Assembly: GCA_947683425.1 (NCBI GenBank)
Contig: CANTUQ010000043.1
Location: forward strand, 9,557,501-9,621,500
DNA length: 64,000 bases
Source: Excoecaria cochinchinensis
Lineage: Eukaryota > Streptophyta > Magnoliopsida > Malpighiales > Euphorbiaceae
Direction of reading: 5' to 3'
The first letter of the stretch is position 1. Every line of letters starts with the position of its first letter. Under the pieces are notes generated by a model. The model worked only from the letters and a program-made list of their open reading frames with translations. It searched no databases and had not been told where the DNA came from. The translations under genes and the position numbers were made by a program. Below are positions 11,380 to 22,645 of the stretch, piece by piece.

Positions 11380-11960
11380 TGAGTCGCTGAAAAGACTACA
11401 AAGTGCTAGAGATCATCCTCAGACGGTGATGCGTCGGGTCTGCTACAGACTTACAACACGCGAGAAATGTCCTTCTCAGAGGACCGCACCGAGTCTGCTA
11501 CAGACTACTAAAAGTGCAGGTACCATCCGCAGATAGCGACGTGTCGAGTCGCTGACAAGACTACAAAATGTAGGAAATGTCCTCTTCAGAGGACTGCACT
11601 GAGTCTGCTCCAGACTACTAAAAGTGCAGGTGCCATCCGCAGATAGCGATGCGTCGAGTCGCTGATAAGACTACAAAACGCAGGAGACGTCTCCCTCAGA
11701 GGATTGCACCGAGTCTGCTACAAACTACTAAAAGTGCAGAGGTTGCTCTCTTGAGCTTCACAGAGTTTGCTACAGACTACTAAAAGTGCAAATGATGTCC
11801 TCCATAGAGGACCGCACCGAGTCTGCTACAGACTACTAAAAGTATAGGAAAAAGAGATTTGTCTCTTAAGAGACCGTGGAGAATTGCCTCTTAAGAGGTC
11901 TTGGATAACTGCTTCTTAAGAGGTCTTGGAGATTTGACAGCGTTGATTCCATCTTGACCT
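11380..11960. repeat. 3'-region tandem repeats of element B
   Basis: This is an imperfect tandem array. Six copies of AGTCTGCTACAGACT-like hairpins (AGTCTG, loop CTA, CAGACT) occur near 11438, 11489, 11602, 11713, 11764 and 11819, most followed by ACTAAAAGTGCAG. Three GAGTCGCTGA...AAGACTACAAA blocks alternate with them. The array ends with three CTCTTAAGAG palindromes (about 11865-11925), the same palindrome that dominates element D's 3' region. No coding potential. Confidence 0.85.
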
Positions 11961-12409
11961 AATTGTCCAGCAAGGGTGAGTGCTAACATTGCTGTCCTTG
12001 ACTAACTTTTATGTGTGTGGCCTTCGTTTGGACTTTTCCTGCAAAGCTGTGTACACAGGAATATATACAATAGATTGTGCATGCAAGTGTAAATGGCCAT
12101 ATGCAGATGTTTGCTACAAAATGGTATGAAATGCATGCAAAAATAGATAGACCATGTCCTTAGTGGTTAAGGGTCCGTTGAGGATATGGCTTGCCCGCTC
12201 CACCATGCCCCCTGAGGAACTAGAAATGGAATCTTGGCTTAGGGACTCTGACCCGTAAACTCTTCAGAGAGAACCGTAAGGTGTGCATCTTTGCCCCCCA
12301 GTCAATGATCATATGTCCGGGATACTTACTCATGTCCCGAATTATGCGTCATACACTATCCACCTGAAGGGATATAATCCGAAGTAATGCCACCTTATTG
12401 CTCCGGCCA

Positions 12410-13030
12410 TCGGAAGTCATTGTTTTAAAGGTAGTGCGTCCCTTGTGGATTTTCCCACTAGCTTTTCTTTGTGGGAAATGCGTCCCCTTAGGGATTTTCA
12501 CATAACCCTTTGCCTAATTTTTGCCTGGAATGGACCCAACCCAATCCGGCGGCTTTTATTTATTTTATTTTTTTATGTAGGGCAGACTGCCTATTCCTAG
12601 GTTTTCACCCTGCCTTTTGGCCAAACTTTTGCTTAGAGAGCCAGTTATGGTTTTCATCTCTAACGGCCTCTTTATTTTTTTTTCGGTGCGGCGACAAGAG
12701 AAGTGAAGGTTACTATCAGAACCTCCCTTAAGGATGACCAGCACAATTTGCTTAGACATCTTCTGACGAAAAACAATTAGAGAATAGTTCAAATGGAATT
12801 TAAGATGCTGTGAGGCCCCTCCCATCCTTTTCCAGATGGCATCTTATCATCAACTTTCACCTCCAAGTACCATGGCCTGGACCCAACCACCTGTGAAGGC
12901 TATTATACAACTAATCAAAGGTTGCCCCTATTGCTTCTACTAGTGCATGCAAGATACGGGTGCCCAGTCCAGCAGATGATAATAGGACCCATCAGCTTAA
13001 GTGCCTGGCCGGCAAGAGCAGAGTATAGTT
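12410..13030 (+). pseudogene. Antisense accessory ORF remnant of element B
   Basis: Degraded C-terminal half of the DUF7745-like gene, on the strand opposite to B's gag. It starts at the exon 1 end (TTTTAAAG, donor GTAGTG at 12431) and continues through the intron-like stretch containing PNFCLEWTQPNPAAF in one frame. Exon 2 sequence (GCGACAAGAGAAGTGAAGG) runs on from about 12690. The acceptor AG is mutated here and several stops are present. The N-terminal half is missing; 12060-12410 is unrelated sequence with no recognisable content. Confidence 0.6.
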
Positions 13031-13254
13031 ATTTAGATTAGATGCATTCAATAATGATGACGCTTTTCTTTTTATAAAAGAACTAGAAGATAATGAACAC
13101 ATGAGTCTAATTGCCTTTGTTTCATATCTTTCTTGCAAAATTGTGTATATTTCAGTATGATTTCTCTATACATGATCATTATCTAACATAGATTCAAAAT
13201 GTAAAACTACATCTAATATCAGAATGGATCTTAAAAGTATCAAAACTCCTATTT

Positions 13255-13285
13255 CCAATCAGCCCTCTCGGGTTTTCTTGATTGG
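13255..13285. other. Conserved hairpin, element B
   Basis: CCAATCA (13255-13261), a 17-base loop, then TGATTGG (13279-13285). It lies between the antisense-ORF end and the integrase end, at the same place and with the same loop length as in A, C and I. Confidence 0.7.
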
Positions 13286-13428
13286 ATATTTTCTCTCAAG
13301 CCTCTAATTTTTGCCCAGGACGGCTTTTTTCGGTTTTCATCCTAACGAGGCACCCAATTTTAGCAAGGCCACCTTTTTTCGATTTTTAACCCGCGAGGCT
13401 CTTATTCTCTTCTTTTGATTTTTAGTCT

Positions 13429-14205
13429 TTAGCCATGAAACCTTTTGCATCTTTCGATGCTGACTAGTTTTTATATTTGCTTCCATCACTGTCTGTCGAA
13501 AACGATGCTCCGTTTGATAATAACTTTCACATGAACAAATGGGCCTTCCTACATTGGTCTGAATTTGCCTCATCCGTCTGAAACATTTGGACTCATTTGC
13601 TTAAAGATTAAATCTTCCTCTTTCAATAGGTGCTTTCTAACTTCCTTCTCCAATGATCGAACAGAGTATTTTTTGATAGATCTGATTGTGATAGTTATCC
13701 CACGATTTGTCCTTATCTGATGTGTTTAACTACTGCAACCGTTGCCGTGCCCAGTCAGCTTCCAGAATCTAGGCTTTCACGACTGACCTTAAAGATTTGA
13801 GCTCTACTTCGACCGGCCATACTATTTTTGGCCCATGTATTGAGGAATAAAAGGTGACTCCTGTAGAGGTGTCGTCGGTGGTTCTCTAGCCCTAAAGTAC
13901 AAAAGGCCATTTCTCTGCCTAATCCTTGTAATTTCGAACCATCTTGACCAAGATATTCTTGTTAGCAGCCTCTCATGCCCCATTAGTTTGAGGGCAATAC
14001 AGAGAGGACTTGTGGTCTTTAATGCCATACCTCTGGAGCAACTCCCTAGCCTTAGCCATAAACTACCCTTCCGTCCTTGGACATAACGTGGTGAGGGAGA
14101 CCATATCGACAAATCGGATTCCTTTTGATGAACTTGTCTGCTGGAGGCCATAGGGCGCACCTCCCCTATGATGTCTATTCCCAAGCACGAGCAATCCGTA
14201 TCCAT
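13429..14205 (-). pseudogene. Integrase fragment of element B
   Basis: This integrase piece is shortened within the core. The N-terminal zinc region is largely lost; the remnant begins DTDCS and jumps to GIDIIGEVRPMASS, which holds the first catalytic Asp. The following stretch present in element I (NGHKYFIVAIDYFTKW and on) is deleted, and sequence resumes at the FIEKN...CRYGLPHH block in shifted frame. The distal C-terminal domain is heavily mutated and ends at TAA, 13429-13431. Element C has an equally deleted integrase N terminus. Confidence 0.7.
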
Positions 14206-14239
14206 TATAAGTCAATAAAACCGTTTTGGTCCTTTTCGG

Positions 14240-14345
14240 AAGTCAAGAAGAATGGCAAAGTACGGGTATGTGTATATCAATGGGATTTGAACAAAGTTTG
14301 CCGCTAGGATTACTTCCTTTTGCCTCCATATCAACAGTTTTCGGT
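14240..14345 (+). pseudogene. Inverted RT fragment inside element B
   Basis: The plus strand encodes VKKNGKVRVCVYQWDLNKVCR, which is the RT N-terminal segment KKNGKVRVCVDYRDLNKA of the intact copies. Here it runs opposite to the rest of B's coding sequence. B also keeps the same RT segment in its normal orientation nearby (about 14505-14570, diverged), so this is an extra, inverted copy. It is flanked on the high side by a poly-T-rich tract. Confidence 0.8.
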
Positions 14346-14379
14346 CAGATCTACATATTGATTCTTTTCCTTCTTCTCT

Positions 14380-14500
14380 CTCTCTCTTTTTTTGCATTAT
14401 TTTTTCTTTATTTTTTTATTTGATTTTTTTTTGTTTCTTTTTTTTTGTTTTTAATTTTTTTTTTTGCTCTTTTTTTTCTTTTTTTTTTATTTTTTTAGAC
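14380..14500. repeat. Poly-T (poly-A on element strand) tract
   Basis: About 120 bases of nearly pure T with a few C, A and G. On element B's strand this is an A-rich linker between the RT remnant and the downstream fragments. Element C has a short A-rich linker (about 50999-51030) at the same deletion site. Confidence 0.85.
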
Positions 14501-14504
14501 AAAC

Positions 14505-14960
14505 CTAGTTCAAATACTGATAGTTCACACATGCACACTCCTCCTATCTTAACTATTGGGATAACATTGGCCAACCAAGTCGGGTGTCTCCGATAAAAAT
14601 TTAGCCTCGCTTCTGCTTATGGATTTATTATTTTGACCTTTTCTAACCATTCTAGCTTGAGTCTTCTGAGCTTTTGTTTGACTGATCCATGATTGGAATA
14701 TATTGGCATTGCGTGTTTGGCGACTTCATGATCATCTCCTGTCCTGTCTTCATAGGTCCAGGTAAAGACTTTTTCATACATTTTTTCTATTTTCTCTCTT
14801 TTAATCTCTCTTCAGGAGTCACATCAGATGCTATCATGATTTTCTTTGGGTTTCCAAAGTTCCGAGATTAAATGGAATGGCATCATTAGAATTATTATTA
14901 AATATGAATGAGTCATGATCATGCATGGTGAAATCACAAGAAAATATCACACAGATAAGT
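14505..14960 (-). pseudogene. RT N-terminal remnant of element B
   Basis: This piece corresponds to the part of pol just before and at the start of RT. It includes an EKVFTWTYED-like stretch, KHAMPIYSNHGSVKQKL, WLANVIPIVK and a degenerate CMCELSVFELGLSKK where intact copies have VCVDYRDLNKACPK. It then dissolves into the A-rich tract. Copy C has a closely similar degenerate sequence (ACICKESGFEQSLSKK), so the truncation was inherited from a common ancestor. The catalytic RT core is absent. Confidence 0.7.
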
Positions 14961-15099
14961 GAAACCATTCATTTCATTTAAAAATAACTAGATTAACAAT
15001 GTCATTATCAAATAGTTGAAAAATAAAAAGGAGCATCCAAATAGCTATCTTTTCCTTTCTTGCCAACACGGATGTTGTAGTTAATGGTCTATTGTCATC

Positions 15100-16255
15100 C
15101 CCGGGAACCATCTTCCTCACCTATCATCTCCTCATCAATTAAGTATAGAACTTGTCTTCTCAGAGTTTGGTACCCATTAGTCTCATGCCCATTGAGCTGA
15201 TGGTAGGCACAATATTGATCCGCTTAATGATCGGGTCGTCCCTGGCATCTGGCAAGTTTGGCCAGCATTGGCTGTATTTTCCCCTTGTTAACAAAATGAA
15301 TGAGGTGCTTAGACAAAGGCTTTTCCAGTATGTCATAGCAGCTTTGAGCCATTCTGAAGGTTGAAGCCCTTATGGTCCCGAAATCTTTCCCGTTGCTACC
15401 CATGAGACTTGAGCTCCCATGTTTACCCATTCGGCATTTTGGATCCGTGATCTACTTATTATCGATCAGATCTTGAATCTCATGCCTTAGCCTCACACAA
15501 TTGTCCGTCACATGCCCAGTGTGCTGGTGGACAGCACAATACTGATCGGCCTTGTGATTGGGTTGTCCCTAGTTTCTAGCTGGCTTAGCAGGCAGTGGCT
15601 GTAGCTTACCTTCCTTCATCAATCTGTTGAGTACCCAAGAGAAGGATCTGCCCAAATTAGAGTAGTGCCTCTGATCCGCTTTAATTGCTGACACTTTCCT
15701 TGCCCTTCGGGTACCACTGCTGTTATCATAGTAACTAACTCCTGGACTTGCGGGGCCAGTAATAGTCTTATTGAGAGGTGCCCGGGTAGTTGCAAGCTTG
15801 GACTTCACAATCTCTTCTTCAAGATCAGTTAGCTTGCTTTCGATGTTCAAGGAACTGAGGAGGCCCATTGATTGTAAAGGCTCTAGTCCCTTTGCTCTTC
15901 CCAGTAGCTTGATTAGTGAGTCAAGTGGTGCCTTGCACCTAGGCACGGGAGTGGACGGGAATATTACAGCCGTCGTTGCACGAGCCTTCTGAGTCGGGGT
16001 CGAGTTAACTTGGCTAATAGCAGTCGTCATGAGTTGGGCTTGAAGAATAAGTGCCATGGCATCCATCCTCTCCTTAATCATGGCCAACAACATCTTTTCT
16101 AGCTCTTCAAATCTCTCATCTATCTCTTGGGCAATTAGGGCACGAACCTCTTCAATTTGTTGTGAAGGATCAGCCATTTCTAATGGCTGTGGATATTCTA
16201 ATAAAGACACTAGATCTCTACCAACCAATTTGAACTCCTTTTGCTCCTCGAGCAA
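15100..16255 (-). pseudogene. Reduced gag with duplicated zinc knuckle, element B
   Basis: Gag-derived ORF, nearly open in one frame, with stops at 15569-15571, near 15453 and at 15224-15226. A likely start is MADPSQQ at 16177. The N-terminal EEVRALIAQEIDERFEELE coiled-coil segment leads almost directly to NLGRSFSWVLNRLMKEGKL; the capsid core (IEYFCLSL...VVDWYHEL in copy C) is missing. Two zinc-knuckle modules follow: YCAVHQHTGHVTDNC, with intact C-H-H-C spacing, and a diverged second copy YCAYHQLNGHETNGY whose last Cys is Tyr. Each is preceded by a matching GK(L/I)QP...AKxAR stretch, so the whole module was duplicated. It could be a trans-packaged or decoy Gag; I cannot tell. Confidence 0.75.
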
Positions 16256-16295
16256 CTACGGGGACCCCAAAACCTCCCAGGTAAATGGTCTATAG

Positions 16296-16886
16296 TGGCT
16301 GAAATAACCAAGGGGTTCATGAATGGCATGTAATGTACGATCGTGCTGTGCAGATGGTCCTCGATGAGTGAAAGATCAATAGCTCACAATAATACGATGC
16401 GATGCATGGAAAAAAAAAATTTACATAGGATGATATGTACATGTGAAAGATAATATGCAGACAAAAGGATATACACACACAAAAATGAAATGCATATATT
16501 TTTTATTTTTTATTAACTCGCATGAATGACACGCGATGCATGAGCATGTTGTGCGGCATCCACAACCACATGCAAGCAGATAGATCCCTACAGCCTTATC
16601 ACTCCCGCACACGAGGTTATAATCTCTTTCCTAGGTGGGATTGGCCAATGGGTCAACAGGGGACCCAATGGGCGCGTATGGTGCACGGTGGGAAACCGGC
16701 AGCATAAACTTTCCTAATTAAAGCACAAGCACATGGGTTATGATCCTTATGTATTTAGGCAGTTCGAATAAATTGACATGGGCCTATCGGGGCATGAAAG
16801 CCTTTGATTAGGTGATCAATCAAAATATATGGGTCCGCCCAATACATAACGATCCATACAGCAAGCATAGTATTTAAGGTTCATAC
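16296..16886 (-). other. 5' leader of element B, gag-proximal part
   Basis: Leader sequence homologous to 7565-8000 of A, with no ORF of note. It is interrupted at 16887 by the solo LTR and resumes at 20684. TTCATAC followed by CACC(T)... is contiguous in A, which confirms the insertion point. Confidence 0.8.
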
Positions 16887-19800
16887 TGTAACACCCCAAC
16901 CCATACGTAGGCGAACCCATCCGCAAGGGAGTAGGAAGCCGTACGAGTAGGTGTGTTACCGAACAGAAGCAATACAAAGTATATAAAAATACAGAAGAAT
17001 TTCAAATTTAAAGAGAGGAAGTTGAACGTACATATTATGCCAAGACACATACACTAAGAGAAAACATACACACATGCATACTTATAATCATACAACAGAA
17101 ACCTAATAAGAAAGATACATAAATGTGTAAATATTTACATAGCTTAAAATATTACATCAGAATCTTTACCTATTATTACATATACATATTACACAGATAT
17201 ACAAAAATCCCAAATTACAAAAGCTGAACAAGATACAAAACTTCTAGCTTCTATGTGGCCGACTCTGCAGATGCGCGACTCGAACACAAGCAAACCTGCC
17301 ACCTATACGGGGAAAAGAGCCCGTGCTAAGCGATAATGCTTAGTGGGGAGAATATACAAAAATATAGACGGCCATTCACAACGGTCGCCAAAGTATAACA
17401 CATACACAACAGCGAATGCATAAAGTCCTAACAGATAACTACAGATGCTTTATACAATAGCCACGCATTCCAAATGTTCCTAACTGCGGTCATATACTCA
17501 TTTGATTAACATACCCAATTATCATGCCAAGAACGTAAACACATTCTAATATAACGAAATTACTACGATAGTTAACAATAAGGAACTATATAGCATCGTA
17601 TAAAATTTGTCACATATGATAGTTCAAGATCACATTTATAAGTATGCGAATCGGTATACTTAGTCTTAATAATTAACAACACATATTCACATTAATATAC
17701 ATCTACTTCAACCGTCGTATTCAGTAATTCAAACTCGCATTCGTATACATGTTAATTCATCACATTACTATACAGAAATGTAGTGTCAACATTATATGCC
17801 ACACCGACTTCAATCACACATACTATATACAAGATCATTTATAGATAAGGACAAAGGTACATTATGCAGGTTAGAGTTACATTAAGCCTACTCGGAGATT
17901 TGTAAGCACATTCACATATCCCAAAATCATATTCATACTGATATCACATTCTTATATTCATAACTGGTTCATATGACCGAAATCTTACACATTCGGATAT
18001 CATATTCTCATGTTCATATCAGATAAAGCAAACGAAATACCTGCTGACTCAAAATAGTGGATAACGAGTAACAAACTGTACCTTACGGGTACAAATCGCA
18101 AAGTAATGTCACTTTCCATATTTCAAAAACATTTCCCAAAACAGGACCTTAAACAAGATCCATACACATACACATAATAGGGTTCGCGAGGAACCATTCG
18201 GGGACCTGATCAGGGTCCAAATCGTTCAAAGGAGCGCTGCAGCTACAAATACAGACTCTATTAGGCATGCCTAACTATCCACTAGACTGACTCTCGCAGG
18301 TCATGCGTAATACAAATCATGTTTCACATCATAGTGCATAATTTAACATATTACATTCACAAAATTCATCCAATTATATTAATATACTTCATAAAATAGT
18401 CCAAGTGTAGACCTAAAAATATCACAAGTTCGGAATTCAAACATTGGAATCACAGAAGAAAACTCAATTTTGGAAACCAGGGAGTGTCGCGCTCGTGACA
18501 GAGGCGACTTGGCCCCATGTCGCGATCACAGCAACCTTCGCGATCTCGCGAGGGAACTAGGGCATCTCTCTGTCGCGCTCGCGACAGTGAGCTGCTAACC
18601 CAAACAATTCGGCAATCAAGCTCTCTGTCGCGCTCGCAATATGCGTTGCGCTCGCGACAGAGGCTCCGCTGCACGGCTAGGCGGAGAGCTCGAACGCGTG
18701 CGAGGGCTATTTTCACCGAGCTCTGTCATGACCTCGCGACAATGTCGCGCTCCCGAAAGAGTCGGGTATGCCAACCCTTACAAGAATTCTGCAGAAAATT
18801 CCCTCCTCACAACACCCAATTCTTAAACCAAGCATCAAAATGTCGACTTACCTCATCTCCAGCAAGCCACATGTCATTGACAACATAAACACCACATCCG
18901 TATCAAGAGTTCCGATAAAACATACCACTAACAATATCCATTCACACACTCTATCATAACAACATTACTCGTCATTCATCTCAATCGCACTCATGTTAAA
19001 TGCATTCAAATATATGATACATCATGCTTAGGTTACTCATGAGATCAACACATATTAATCCTCATCCTTCACAAAGTTATATCTACTATTATTTACTAGC
19101 TAAATCACCAATCTTAATCATACTCCTAAATTTTTCCCGACGATAATTACTTATATAGCCATTTAATTACCCTAAACATGCATAATAACTGATGGGAAAG
19201 GTACGGGATTGATCCGGGTCAACCCTAGACTCAAAAATAGATAAGAAAAGGCTCAAAATATGTTTTTCTGTTGCGAGGTCGCTACCCTTGTCGCGCTCGC
19301 GACAGAGGCTCGCCTCAGCTACCATAACAGACTGCTTTATGGCCCTGACTTGTGTTGCCTAAACCAACCTCTAAATCTCATTTTTAGCCAAAACTTCCTT
19401 CTTAAAAAATATTTCTTAGGATGTTATCGTTCAAATACAAGAAATGTCAGGTCAAAATGACATCGACAACTCCAGATATTCTCTCCACAAGACATATTAG
19501 TCAAATAACCTGACACAAAAAGAGACACTACAGCTTTATCCAAATTTCAGGGTCTTAGAGCAAGAATTTGCCCAAGCCTATTTCTAAGACTTTTAAATTA
19601 ATGGAAGTAATGGTTCTAATGGCCCAAGAAACACATGGTTTGGAGTTCGAAAACTCAACTTAAGATAGAAACATTGCACAAGGGTCAGATGAGAATTAAA
19701 CAGAGTTTACCCAGTCATGCATTTCACTTCCAATTCTCACACACCTTCAATTTAATCAACATCATGCATTACTAATAAATTTATCTAAATAAATACATGC

Positions 19801-20688
19801 ATAAGACTCATATCAAAGCACTCAATTTACTGGAAATCATATACAAATGTATATTCATAATCCAAGAAGAATTTAGAGCATAGACAAATTAAAACTCAAA
19901 GGTAGGAATCAAACTCCCAAACCTCTTGTTGCACAATAGCTGCTCTCTCTTCAAGCTTTAATCTTCTCTTTTCCTTTACTTTGCTTCTTCTTATCATCAG
20001 TCACTTGCACACACAAACCCACAATACTTAATTTAAACCATAACTTAAACAAAACTAGAAGTAGAAAAAGAACTCAAACATAGGAACCCTAAAACCCCAA
20101 CTTACCTCTTTAATCTTACTTCCCAAGCTCCACCAAATCACTTCTAATTCACTCAAAACCAAGAGATTAAGCAAAGAAAGGGAAGAAAAGGAAAAGAAAA
20201 TGGAGAATCGGGAAGATGAAAGGGCAAAAAAATGTGGACTCCTCTTACTTTCACTTTGTCTTTCTTTTCACACTTAATGCACACCTACCGATTCCACTTG
20301 TCCACTTCCTATAGGTCCACATGATTCACTTTGACTTCTCAATTCAAGTCACCATACACATACACACACTAAATCACTTCTCATAAAAATATCCTACATC
20401 TTTAGTTCCATACCCATAATCCACTTGATAATTATTTCTTTTATGCAAATATCTCCAAGGCACCATGCTCATAAACCACACAATAAAATCTCTTAGCCCA
20501 TTTACATCCTACTACCATACAGTACTAGCACACCATAATAATTCTTTCACTTAATTTATTTAATCAATTTCTTAGCAAATAAATCCTTATTATCCATATT
20601 ACTCATGCATAAATTACCGAAATACCCTTCACTTAACCGACTTAGCTTTTCGATTCCGGCTAGGCCCGATTTGGGGTGTTACACATAC
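16882..20688. mobile_element. Tekay-type solo LTR S with 5-bp target duplication CATAC
   Basis: A 3.8 kb solo LTR in reverse orientation, 16887-20683. It runs from TGTAACACCCCAACC to TTTGGGGTGTTACA on the top strand and is flanked by CATAC at 16882-16886 and 20684-20688. It has no gag or pol and no internal region. Sequence near 18180-18300 (TTCGCGAGGAACC, AGGCATGCCTAAC) matches the reverse complement of LTR F near 62050-62130, which fixes orientation and family. It is longer than LTRs E and F. Removing it restores the Tat leader exactly. ORFs within it have no protein signature. Confidence 0.9.
18480..18770. other. TCGCGCTCGCGACA palindrome cluster in LTR S
   Basis: Repeated short palindromes built from TGTCGCG and CGCGACA, for example TGTCGCGCTCGCGACAG, recur several times within about 290 bases of a CpG-rich stretch. 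A further copy lies at 19291-19306. Clusters of comparable design but different core sequence lie in LTRs E, F and H. Confidence 0.8.
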
Positions 20689-21052
20689 CACCTAGGGGAA
20701 ATATCTACTTTCATTACTTGAGCTTTGGCAAAGGTAATGTTACTTTAGGGCTACCCAAGCATGGTCCCTGCCAATAGGTATAGCTCATCATGAGCATAAC
20801 AACCGATTGGGTCTCCATTTAATATACCATAAAGGTACGAGACTTGGGCAGGTGATTATCCTTAACACTTTCCTACATTGAGTGAACGTAGGGTCGTGCT
20901 TTGGGAATGCACCGAGGTTGATAGAGGGACCAAACTAGTATAGATCTAAGGCTCTAATGAGATGCAATGCAATTTCTAAAAGGGATGAAATTTTTAAATT
21001 AAAACTCAATCGTAAATTTTAGCCAAGGTACTTTTGAAGGGAAGTCTCTATA
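20684..21052 (-). other. 5' leader of element B, primer-site-proximal part
   Basis: Continuation of the Tat leader after the solo LTR; it matches 8020-8387 of element A. No gene. Confidence 0.8.
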
Positions 21053-21070
21053 TCCCCAGTGGAGTCGCCA
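21053..21070 (-). other. Primer binding site of element B
   Basis: On the minus strand this reads TGGCGACTCCACTGGGGA, three bases from the LTR end. It is the least mutated primer site among the Tat copies here. Confidence 0.8.
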
Positions 21071-21073
21071 CTA

Positions 21074-22596
21074 TGATGCGTGCCGAACCCCGTTGGCGCC
21101 TCGAACGGCCGCCTTTAGGGCGGTCGGGAGAGGTCTATAAAACTTGTAAGAAATTACAAGTGCATCAATTTTGGGTAACAAGGAGGCTTCTTAGAGTCAC
21201 CACCCAATAGAACATTGGGAAAGGTCGTCTAGCCTCAGTGAGCCTAAGACAGCGCTGCTATGTCCATTTTGGGCAAGCTAAAGAAGTCTTGGAGGCGCCA
21301 TCCTAATAGACCATTAGGATGGCCCTCTCGCCTTGTGGAGCCTAGGGCTATTGCAAGTTAAAGCCTTTTTACGGGACACAAGAGGTGTCTTGGAAGTCCC
21401 ATTCCAATGGAACATTGAAACGGTCCTCTCGCCTCGTTGGGCCCAAAGACCAGAGATGGTTCGGGACTTCCCATTTATTCATACCTTGGTTAAATTTATG
21501 ATTGAGGTTTGAATTTATTGTTTCATATCTTTTCTCATTCAATTTTAATGCAATTTAATTAAAGTGCATGTCAAACACATAATGAAAGTGGTAAATAAAG
21601 TAAATGAAAGCAAAATAAATTACAACAAAACTAGGGGTGGAATATAACCCCCATTAGTAAATAAAATACAATTCATACATAAATCGGGCTATTTATTAAA
21701 GATGAGGACATTGGTCCTCTCATGCATAATTAAAGAAAAAAATTTTAAAGACAATTTATTTTGGATGAAAAAGCTAGGACATTGGTCCCCTTTTTATTTA
21801 GAAAAAATCAAATTAATTAATATAAATATTTATGTGATTTTTTTAATTAACGTGCATAAAAAATAGTTTATTACAAATAACATATTAAAAATAAAATAAA
21901 CTGAACATAATAAAAAAAATACAAATAACAAATTAAATCCCAAAGGGTATCTCTGAATCTCTATGGGCTCCCACTTGGTATGGAAAATACTCACACATAA
22001 AAATAAGTATTGAAAATAAAAGAAAAACAAATAAAAGTGAAGTTAGTAAAAAATTAATTTAAACATGTAATAAAGATAATTAAAATAAAAATATGTAAAC
22101 ATGCATCATGTATAGCAAATCAATTAAATGACATAATAAAAATATACAAATAATAAAAATATGCAAATTACCCAATTAACAATTCAACATACATAAAAAA
22201 GTATAAAATAATAACAAAATTTAACATACATAAGAATATAAATAAAAATAAATATAAAATTCAGCATGCATGAAACATAAATCATAATAATAAAATTCAA
22301 TATGTGTGAAGATATGAATAAAAATGAATAAAAATAATAAGCAAGAGTAATAAAAAATAATACTAATACTAATGATGGTAGTAATTACAATAATAATAAT
22401 AATAAAGCACAATAACAACCAAGAAATAGGAACAATCAAATAAACATGTAAGAATAATGAAAAATAAAATAAATATAGCATGTTAAAACATGATAAATAA
22501 TAGTAAAAAAACAATAATAATATATGAATAACAATGAGGATAAGGATAATCATAAAAATAGAAACAAAAGATTAATAATCAAATAAAGAGAAAATG

Positions 22597-22645
<49 letters not shown>

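Larger units (their letters stand above)
11241..21073 (-). mobile_element. Tat element B, internal region (non-autonomous derivative)
   Basis: This internal region lies between the LTRs 8411-11240 and 21074-23715, in reverse orientation. From its 5' side (high coordinates) it has a primer site (21053-21070), a leader split by a solo LTR, a reduced gag with duplicated zinc knuckles, a short RT N-terminal remnant, an inverted RT fragment, an integrase fragment, an antisense-ORF remnant and a 3' repeat array. I see no protease, no RT catalytic core, no RNase H and no aRH, so it could only have moved in trans. Between 11960 and 12410 I see no gene. Confidence 0.85.

Noticed and set aside
18450..18888. 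Arg/Ser-rich ORFs in both strands
   Set aside because: They are produced by TCGCG palindromes in solo LTR S; no domain and no start context.
16887..20683. DNA transposon or large MITE with TGTAACACCCC terminal inverted repeats
   Set aside because: The ends are the standard LTR ends of Tekay elements, internal sequence matches LTR F in reverse, and the duplication is 5 bp. A solo LTR explains it.
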